From CAWDYA01 sp963806495 (lineage in GTDB: Bacteria; Acidobacteriota; Polarisedimenticolia; JACPZX01; DASXTC01), in contig CAWDYA010000009.1 in NCBI GenBank assembly GCA_963806495.1, positions 1 to 64,000 of the forward strand: 64,000 bases of DNA. The letters are read 5' to 3'. Every line of letters begins with the position of its first letter. Positions within the stretch are counted from its first letter, which is position 1. Both the position numbers and the translations under genes were made by a program. The notes beneath the pieces are model-generated. The model saw nothing but the letters and a program-made list of their open reading frames with translations, had not been told where the DNA came from and did no database searches. Below are positions 58,515 to 64,000 of this stretch, piece by piece.

Positions 58515-59634
58515 TCATCCCCCACCGGGGATTTTCTGCCGGGGAGCGAAGTCCCGCCTCAGCTCGGCGCCCTGCTCGTGCCGCTCGATCGCCAGAGCGA
58601 TGAGCCGATCCACGAGGGCGGCGAAGCCCACCCCGCTCGCCTCCCACAGTCGCGGGTACATGCTTATCGGCGTGAACCCGGGGATCGTGTTCACCTCGTT
58701 GAGCAGCACCTCGCCGTCGCTCCTCCTCACGAAGAAATCCACGCGCGCCATTCCGGCGCAGTCGAGGGCCCTGAACGCCTCCACCGCGAGAGCACGAACC
58801 CGGTCGGACTGCTTCGCCGAAATCCGCGCCGGGATGATCGAGCTCCGAGCCGTCGTCGATGTACTTGGCATCGTAGTCGTAGAACTCGTGGCACGGGACG
58901 ATCTCACCCACCACCGATGCCTCGGGGCTCTCGTTGCCGAGGACGGAGCACTCGACCTCCTGCCCTTCGATCGCCTCCTCCACGATCACACGCCGGTCGT
59001 ATGCGGCGGCCAGGGCGAGGGCCGCGGGGAGCGACTCCGCGCCCTTCACCTTGCTGACGCCGACACTGGAGCCGCCATTGGAAGGCTTGACGAAACAGGG
59101 GTAGCCGATCTCACGGGACACGTCACGCTGCACGGCCGCCGCATCATCGGCGATGCTCCGCTTCGTCACCGTGACGTGGGCCGCGCACGGGATCCCGGCG
59201 GCGGCGAAGATCATCTTCATCGCCGCCTTGTCCATGCCGAGACTCGATCCCAGCACGCCGGAGCCGACATACGGCAGGCCCGCCAGCTCGAGCAGGCCCT
59301 GCAGCGTGCCGTCCTCTCCGCCGGTTCCGTGGATGAGCGGGAAGATGACGTCGAGCGTCACCGGCACTCCGCCGTCTCCGATCGGGACCAGGCCGCCCAC
59401 CGAGGGATCCCCGGTCAGAGCGGCGCGCCTCCCCGCCGAGCGCGCCAGTCCCTCCTCGAGAAGGACGCGTGCGTCGGCCGCGGTGAGCCACCGGCCATGA
59501 CGGGTCACACCGATCGGGACGACCTCGTAACGGTCGCGATCGAGGTGGTCGAGTACGGCCCGGGCCGAGACCAGGGAGACCTCGTGCTCCACCGAGCGGC
59601 CCCCGAAGATCAGCCCCACACGAATCCGCTTCAT
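58515..59634 (-). CDS. ddl: D-alanine-D-alanine ligase Ddl, frameshifted near 58840
   Basis: ATP-grasp enzyme making the D-Ala-D-Ala dipeptide for peptidoglycan. N-terminal domain: VGLIFGGRSVEHEVSLVSAR. Central: LPYVGSGVLGSSLGMDKAAMKM, CFVKPSNGGSSVGVSKV and EVECSVLGNESPEASVVGEI. An extra G near 58840 breaks the frame after YIDDGSELI. The next frame continues IPARISAKQSDRVRALAVEAF, DCAGMARVDFFVRRSDGEVLLNEVNTIPGFTPISMYPRL in blocks, ending at 58515. Reconstructed length is about 372 aa. The NEVNTIPGFT Mg/ATP loop is intact. Its ATG overlaps the hflX stop (ATGA), so it ends the trxA-tlpA-hflX-ddl operon. Confidence 0.92.
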
Positions 59635-60944
59635 GAACGGATCTCCTCGATGGCAGGCGGGCGGCCGCCGTCCTCGGCGCCGTTCCGATCCGCCATCCGG
59701 GACAGCGCGAGCGCCCTCGCGCGGCTGGCCATGAACGTAAGGTCAACATAACCGTCGTGATAGCTCGCGTCCAGTACCCGCGACTGCATGTAAACCCGCG
59801 AGATCGCCTCGGAATCACGCGAGGGGAGCCGGATATGGCCTTCCACCAGATCCTCGCTCACCAGCCGCGCCAGCCTCGAGCGCACCTCGTCGAGCCCGAT
59901 CTCGCGTGCGGCGGAGACCTGCAGCGCGTCGGGATGGAGCCGCGCCTCCCGCTCAAGGATCCCCGCCTGCCTCACCAGATCGATCTTGTTGAAGATCAGG
60001 ATGGACGGCTTGCCCGTCATGTCCATCCCGGCGAGCACCTGCTGGGTGACCTCCATCTGCTCCTCGTATTTCGGGTGGCTGACGTCGACCACCTGGAGCA
60101 GGAAGTCCGCCTCCTGCGCCTCCTCGAGCGTGCTGCGGAACGACGCGACGAGGTGATGCGGCAGCTTCCGGATGAAGCCGACCGTGTCGATCAGGAGCAG
60201 CGGGCGTCCGGGCTCGATCTCGAGCCGGCGCACCAGAGGATCCAGCGTCGCGAAGAGCTGATCCTCGACGAAGGCGTCCGAGGCCGTCAGCGCGTTGAGG
60301 AGCGTGCTCTTGCCGGAGTTGGTGTAGCCGATGAGGGCCCCCTTGAGGATCCCCTTTCGGCTGGACCGGCGCAGATGGCGCCCCCGCTCGATCTTCTCCA
60401 GATCTCCGCGCAGACGCGAAATCCGCCGCCGGATCAGGCGACGGTCGATCTCGATCTGCGTCTCGCCGATACCGCGCACGCCGATGCCGCCGACCTGCCG
60501 GGAGAGGTGGGTCCACCGACGCGTCAGCCGGGGCAGCAGGTAGTTGAGCTGTGCCAGCTCGACCTGCGTGCGCGCCTCACGGCTGCGGGCGCGGCGGGCG
60601 AAGATGTCCAGTATGAGCCCGGAACGATCGATGACCTTCGCCTCGATCAGCTTCTCGAGGTTGCGCACCTGCGCGGGGGAGAGATCCTCGTCGAAGATGA
60701 CGAGGTCGGCGTGGTGCCCGCGAGCGTGCGCGGCGATCTGCTCGGCCTTGCCCCGGCCGACGAAGTACGCCGCGTCGATCCGGGTCCTGTCCTGCAGCAG
60801 CCGATCGACGACCTGCCCGCCGGCCGTCTCGGTGAGCCGGGCCAGCTCGTCGAGGTGATCCGCCGCCTCCTCCTGCTCCATCTGCGGCAGGACGACGCCG
60901 ACGAGGATCGCGCGCTCGCGCGCTTCATTGGTCGTGTTCGTCAC
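59631..60944 (-). CDS. hflX: ribosome-associated GTPase HflX
   Basis: GTPase that binds the 50S subunit and splits stalled ribosomes. The N-terminal HflX domain has FVGRGKAEQIAAHARGHHADLVIFDEDLSPAQ and RNLEKLIEAKVIDRSGLILDIFARRA in successive blocks. Then comes the coiled-coil LSRQVGGIGVRGIGETQIEIDRR, followed by the G domain: ALIGYTNSGKSTLLNALT (G1), LIDTVGFIRKLPHHLV (G3) and FNKIDLV (G4), near residues 190-350. I prefer the GTG at 60944 (437 aa), with GAGG 8 nt upstream, over the TTG at 60962. The start overlaps the tlpA end by about 20 nt. Confidence 0.94.
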   Translation of the reverse strand: MTNTTNEARERAILVGVVLPQMEQEEAADHLDELARLTETAGGQVVDRLLQDRTRIDAAYFVGRGKAEQIAAHARGHHADLVIFDEDLSPAQVRNLEKLIEAKVIDRSGLILDIFARRARSREARTQVELAQLNYLLPRLTRRWTHLSRQVGGIGVRGIGETQIEIDRRLIRRRISRLRGDLEKIERGRHLRRSSRKGILKGALIGYTNSGKSTLLNALTASDAFVEDQLFATLDPLVRRLEIEPGRPLLLIDTVGFIRKLPHHLVASFRSTLEEAQEADFLLQVVDVSHPKYEEQMEVTQQVLAGMDMTGKPSILIFNKIDLVRQAGILEREARLHPDALQVSAAREIGLDEVRSRLARLVSEDLVEGHIRLPSRDSEAISRVYMQSRVLDASYHDGYVDLTFMASRARALALSRMADRNGAEDGGRPPAIEEIRS

Positions 60945-61491
60945 CGTCCTCGGCAGGCGCAACCGCCTCTCTGATCCTGACGCTGATGTCCTTCGGCAGC
61001 TTCGGGCCGATCCAGCGCACCACCCCGCGTCCGTCGACGAGAGCCGACGTCGGCAGCGCCCTCACCTGGAACGCGCGGCCGGCGCTGCCGTCCTTGTCGA
61101 AGTACACCGGGTAGTCGATCCCGAGACGCGCCACCGCGCCGGAGAGCGCCGCGGCGTCGTCGCCACCGCCCACGCCGATGCCGATCACGCGCAGCCCGTC
61201 CTTCGCGTAGTAGCGGTTCAGCTCCTTCAGGTCGGGCACCTCGTGGATGCAGGGCTGGCACCAGGTCGCCCAGAAGACGAGCAGGGAGGCATGCGCGTCC
61301 TTCCCGGGCGCCGCGAGTATCTCCCTGGCGAGATCCACCTCGTGTCCGCGCAAATCCACGAGCAGGATCGGGGGCGCGGCCGGGATGCGATCCCCTTCGG
61401 CGATTCCCGGCTTGGGGTCCCCGCCAGCCGTGGATGTCGATGCTGTCGGGAAGAGGAGGAAGCCTGCCAGGACGGCGGCGGCAGGCGTCAA
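60925..61491 (-). CDS. TlpA-like exported thioredoxin-fold protein
   Basis: 188-aa thioredoxin-fold oxidoreductase or reductant. The N-terminus (VLAGFLLFPTASTS) is a short signal-like stretch, so it probably works outside the cytoplasm. The active site is FWATWCQPCIHEVPDLKEL (CxxC near residues 78-81), followed by the cis-Pro region ALPTSALVDGRG. The start is TTG at 61491, overlapping the trxA TGA (TTGA). It probably receives electrons for cytochrome c or disulfide reduction; no partner gene is seen. The end overlaps hflX. Confidence 0.88.
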   Translation of the reverse strand: MTPAAAVLAGFLLFPTASTSTAGGDPKPGIAEGDRIPAAPPILLVDLRGHEVDLAREILAAPGKDAHASLLVFWATWCQPCIHEVPDLKELNRYYAKDGLRVIGIGVGGGDDAAALSGAVARLGIDYPVYFDKDGSAGRAFQVRALPTSALVDGRGVVRWIGPKLPKDISVRIREAVAPAEDGDEHDQ

Positions 61492-61817
61492 ACGATCACC
61501 TTCCGTATCGCCTGCTCGAGGGCCTGGCGTGAGACCGCGCCGATGACCTGATGAGCCGGTGCGCCGTTCCTGAAGAAGATCAGCGTGGGGACCGACATCA
61601 CGCCGAACTGCGCCGCTGTGTTCGGGCTCTGCTCGACGTCCACGTGGCCGACCTTGAGCTTCCCTTCATACTGCTTCGCCAGCTCGGTCACCACCGGCTC
61701 GAGCTTCTTGCACGGACCGCACCACTCGGCGGAAAAGTCCAGAAGGACCGGCTGCTCGGATTTGACGACTTCGGAGTCGAAATTGGTGTCGTTGACCTCG
61801 ATCACGGGCTTTTCCAT
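61488..61817 (-). CDS. trxA: thioredoxin TrxA
   Basis: 109-aa cytosolic thioredoxin: VNDTNFDSEVVKSEQPVLLD, active site FSAEWCGPCKKLEPVV (WCGPC near residues 32-36), VGHVDVEQSPNTAAQFGV and the cis-Pro loop SVPTLIFFRNG. All canonical. The promoter at 61824-61853 places the transcript start at or very near the ATG. It is first in the operon with tlpA, hflX and ddl, linking thiol redox genes to a ribosome rescue GTPase and peptidoglycan synthesis. Confidence 0.97.
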   Translation of the reverse strand: MEKPVIEVNDTNFDSEVVKSEQPVLLDFSAEWCGPCKKLEPVVTELAKQYEGKLKVGHVDVEQSPNTAAQFGVMSVPTLIFFRNGAPAHQVIGAVSRQALEQAIRKVIV

Positions 61818-61823
61818 GCGTCA

Positions 61824-61853
61824 AGTATAGGCTCCCGGCCTCGAGCCTGGCAA
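61824..61853 (-). promoter_or_regulatory. promoter of trxA operon, leaderless-type
   Basis: On the minus strand TTGCCA (61853-61848), 18-nt spacer and TATACT (61829-61824), ending 6 nt before the ATG at 61817. Confidence 0.6.
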
Positions 61854-61899
61854 GACCGCCCGGCCGGCGATCGCCCGGGTCGAGGGCGTTACAGACGGC

Positions 61900-62598
61900 T
61901 CAGGTCCCCGGCGCCACCGTCACCGACCGGACGTCGATGTAATGGATGTCGGAGAGAAGGCGGCCTTCCACGACGACGCGGGCGCCGCGCATCGCGGGAT
62001 CGGACAGGAGACGTCGCGACGCATCATCGGCCACGAAATGCCACAGCCCTGTCTTCGCGCACTTCAGGCCGGTCTGGTGGCCCTGTGCGTGGCAGTGCTT
62101 CTGCGCCTCGATCGGAGCGCCGTGGCGCTCGCACTCGATGCACACCAGGACGCCCGCCACCCGCCTCACGCCCATCACCGAGTCGACGTACTCCTGGAAG
62201 GCGCCCGGAACCCAGATCGACGCGGCGGGCGCAAGAAGCAGCGCCGCCAGGACCGCCGCCGCCAGCCCCCATGCCGCCCGGCTCGACGCCAGCCGTCCCC
62301 AGAGCGACGCGCGGGGTGAAGGGCGACCGGGCTCGGCCGTCCCGTCTGCGCCGGGATCCAGGTCGAGCCGACGCCAGCCGTCACGCACCCGCTCGGACAG
62401 CGACTCGGGCGCCTGCAGCCTGGCGACCCTGGCCCGCATCGCGCTGGTGAACCCTCGCTCCATCCTGGAGAAGCCCCGGCAACCGTCGCAGGCATCGAGA
62501 TGCTCCTGGATCCCATGGCTCCGCTCGCACGGAAGCTCGTCATCGAGGAAGGCGGCCAGCAGCTCCCTGACCTCCCGGCATGCGTCGTTCGTCGTCAT
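61900..62598 (-). CDS. zf-HC2 anti-sigma factor with Cys/His-rich extracytoplasmic domain
   Basis: 232-aa transmembrane anti-sigma factor. The cytoplasmic N-terminus has the zinc-binding anti-sigma motif IQEHLDACDGCRGF (H33, C37, C40). One TM lies near residues 108-128 (GLAAAVLAALLLAPAASIWV). The outer domain has an unusual cluster: VLVCIECERHGAPIEAQKHC followed by HAQGHQTGLKCAKTGLWHF, so about four Cys and five His, then a beta segment ending VAPGT. This cluster resembles metal- or redox-sensing domains, which would fit a sensor releasing the ECF sigma factor; the ligand is unknown. It starts 10 nt after the sigma gene's stop. Confidence 0.85.
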   Translation of the reverse strand: MTTNDACREVRELLAAFLDDELPCERSHGIQEHLDACDGCRGFSRMERGFTSAMRARVARLQAPESLSERVRDGWRRLDLDPGADGTAEPGRPSPRASLWGRLASSRAAWGLAAAVLAALLLAPAASIWVPGAFQEYVDSVMGVRRVAGVLVCIECERHGAPIEAQKHCHAQGHQTGLKCAKTGLWHFVADDASRRLLSDPAMRGARVVVEGRLLSDIHYIDVRSVTVAPGT

Positions 62599-62608
62599 CT
62601 CGACCTCT

Positions 62609-63253
62609 TCATCCCGTCTTCCCGCGGAAATTCTTGATGTCGACCACGTCGGCCCGCGCGCCGTCCGCCGTCCCAGGAGGCGGGACGAGACCCCGCTTCC
62701 GGGCGAACTCCATGAGCCCCGACTGCATGAGACGCCTTGCGCGGTGAAGACGGGACATCACCGTGCCGATGGGACAGGAAAGCGCGGCCGCGATCTCCTT
62801 GTAGGACATCTCCTCGACCACGGCCATCAGGAACACCATCCGGTACTCCTCCGGCAGCGTCGCGATCACGGCTTCGATCTCACCGTCCACCACTCCGTCC
62901 ATGAAGACCCTTTCCGGATCGGAACCCGCCTCGCGCGTCCCCCGGAAGGAGGTGTCCACGATCCGCTCGAGCCCGTCCTCGATCGCGGAGAACTCCACGG
63001 TCTCGGGCTCTCTCACCGACTTGCGGTAGCGGTTGATGAACGCGTTCTTCATGATCCGGAAGAGCCATGCCTTGAAGTTCGTCCCCTGCTCGTACTTGTC
63101 GTAGAACCTGTAGGCGCGCAGGAGCGTCTCCTGCACCAGATCCTCGGCTTCGGACGGGCGGCGCGTCAGACGGACGGCCATGCTGTACAGGGGGCTCATC
63201 TGATCGAGCGCCAGACGCTCGAACTCCCCGCTGGCTCCGGGCACCTGGGTCAT
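62609..63253 (-). CDS. ECF-type RNA polymerase sigma factor
   Basis: 214-aa extracytoplasmic-function sigma factor. Region 2: YSMAVRLTRRPSEAEDLVQETLLRAYRFYDKYEQGTNFKAWLFRIMKNAFINRYRK, given here as the blocks RPSEAEDLVQETLLRAYRFY and NFKAWLFRIMKNAFI. Region 4: LPEEYRMVFLMAVVEEMSYK and EIAAALSCPIGTVMSRLHRA. ATG at 63253. A C-terminal tail (LVPPPGTADGARADVVDIKN) is longer than usual. Its stop is 10 nt before the anti-sigma gene, the classic sigma/anti-sigma pair. The frame extends farther upstream but without sigma features. Confidence 0.94.
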   Translation of the reverse strand: MTQVPGASGEFERLALDQMSPLYSMAVRLTRRPSEAEDLVQETLLRAYRFYDKYEQGTNFKAWLFRIMKNAFINRYRKSVREPETVEFSAIEDGLERIVDTSFRGTREAGSDPERVFMDGVVDGEIEAVIATLPEEYRMVFLMAVVEEMSYKEIAAALSCPIGTVMSRLHRARRLMQSGLMEFARKRGLVPPPGTADGARADVVDIKNFRGKTG

Positions 63254-63356
63254 GTGGGTCTCAACGGCCGGGGAGGCCGGTTTATTCCATCGTGGGGCGA
63301 GTGACGCCCCGCATGCCGCGTCAGCCGGGGCATGCGGGAACAACCCCGGCGACCGA

Positions 63357-64000
63357 CTATATCACCGCCCCCGCGAGCTTGAGCCAGACCACGGCGGCCA
63401 GCACGGCGGCCGAAACCGCCACCCCCGCGGCCTCGCCCGGCCCGAAGCGGGTCGCGATCGCGGAGGTCCGCCCCTCGTTCATGCCGAGGCCGCGTGACTC
63501 CAGGGCCATGGCGAGACCGTCAGCCGAGCGCAGGCTGACCAGGACCAGCGGCACGAGCAGAGGCAGATACCGCTTCAGCCGGGTCACCGGCCCCCCTTCG
63601 TGCACGTCGAGTCCGCGGCAGGCCTGGGCGGAGACGATGGTGGAGGCGGAGGCCGCGAACAGGGGCACGAGCCGGAACGCCAGGGTGAGCGCGAACGCCG
63701 CGACCCAGGGAAGTCCCAGGCGCCGGAGCCCCGAGGCGACATCCTCGATCCGCGTGCTGGCCAGGAAGAGCAGGCCCATCGACAGCATGATGGTGAGCCG
63801 CGCCGCCATCACCACCCCGCGCGCCAGCGGGCCCTGGACCGCCGCCGCCGGCCCCGGACCGAACGAGAAAAAGGACCACAGCAGGGCACTGACGACGAAC
63901 AGGGTCCCCATGAATACGGCGAAACGCATGAGGACCCGCCACAACCCGGTGACGGCTGCGACCAGCGCCACCAGGGCGGCCAGGCCCGCCACCGGGCCGG
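63357..64000 (-). CDS. EcfT/CbiQ-type ABC transporter membrane component, partial (start beyond window)
   Basis: Energy-coupling-factor T component (or CbiQ) of a vitamin/metal importer. At least 211 aa; the N-terminus probably lies past the window edge, although an in-frame start at 63992 is possible. Four to five membrane helices: GTLFVVSALLWSFFSFG, RLTIMLSMGLLFLAST, LPWVAAFALTLAFRLVPLF and the C-terminal AVLAAVVWLKLAGAV. Family features include ASTRIEDVASGLRRLGLP, AQACRGLD and the coupling-helix motif ALESRGLGMNEGRTSA (A-x-E-x-RG). The ATPase subunits and substrate-binding component would lie beyond the window. Confidence 0.85.
   Translation of the reverse strand, partial: GPVAGLAALVALVAAVTGLWRVLMRFAVFMGTLFVVSALLWSFFSFGPGPAAAVQGPLARGVVMAARLTIMLSMGLLFLASTRIEDVASGLRRLGLPWVAAFALTLAFRLVPLFAASASTIVSAQACRGLDVHEGGPVTRLKRYLPLLVPLVLVSLRSADGLAMALESRGLGMNEGRTSAIATRFGPGEAAGVAVSAAVLAAVVWLKLAGAVI

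Noticed and set aside
1..64000. CRISPR arrays, tRNA or rRNA genes
   Set aside because: No regularly spaced direct repeats were seen, and no tRNA-like T-arm (GTTCRANYC) with matching acceptor arms in the intergenic gaps inspected by eye. A tRNAscan/Infernal run would be decisive.

Overview
The window is a GC-rich, densely coded bacterial chromosome segment carrying only protein genes. I saw no rRNA, tRNA, CRISPR array or phage module. Several traits point to an Acidobacteriota-like bacterium, or a neighbouring deltaproteobacterial-type lineage: a double-length UvrA, futalosine-route menaquinone synthesis (MqnA), selenocysteine insertion factors (SelA, SelB), paired DUF507 genes, a microcompartment locus with a class II aldolase, and many TPR proteins. 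This placement is inference from gene content. Many genes appear to use leaderless promoters, with a -10 box 5-10 nt before the start codon.

Layout. 1-4.7 kb: broken beta-helix protein, two small Cys-rich secreted paralogues, and a frameshifted O-antigen-ligase/TPR protein. 4.8-13.3 kb: AmmeMemoRadiSam-type radical SAM enzyme, a membrane protein running into a small inverted-repeat element, a DUF2142-like membrane protein, and the 1818-aa UvrA. 13.4-26 kb: HEAT-repeat protein, YchF, SelA, an MXAN_5187-like protein, a TPR lipoprotein and a nuclease-like secreted protein leading into PurH, then rhodanese and OtsB (both with RNA structures over their ribosome sites) and a baeRF-type protein. 26-31.4 kb (minus strand): membrane TPR protein, YHS/TRASH-like protein, class II aldolase with encapsulation tail, one BMC-H, three BMC-P, and a large TPR protein.

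31.4-45 kb: Dpp/Opp-type transporter genes without ATPases, RlmN, a tandem HtrA-type protein, ThiE-ThiD, MqnA, PyrE, an XRE regulator, a 38-residue membrane peptide and a degenerate NtrC-type protein. 45-53.5 kb (minus strand): hybrid histidine kinase, two DUF507 proteins, SelB, TatA, a ChaN-like protein and a primary-like sigma factor. 53.8-64 kb: XRE regulator plus TPR protein plus secreted protein, rhomboid protease, HNH endonuclease, the trxA-tlpA-hflX-ddl operon, an ECF sigma/anti-sigma pair, and an EcfT-type transporter component cut by the window end.

At least nine genes carry single-base frameshifts, some in conserved housekeeping genes (rlmN, ddl, pyrE) and two at G or C runs. The likeliest cause is indel error in the assembly, so these genes are annotated over their reconstructed span and not called true pseudogenes.
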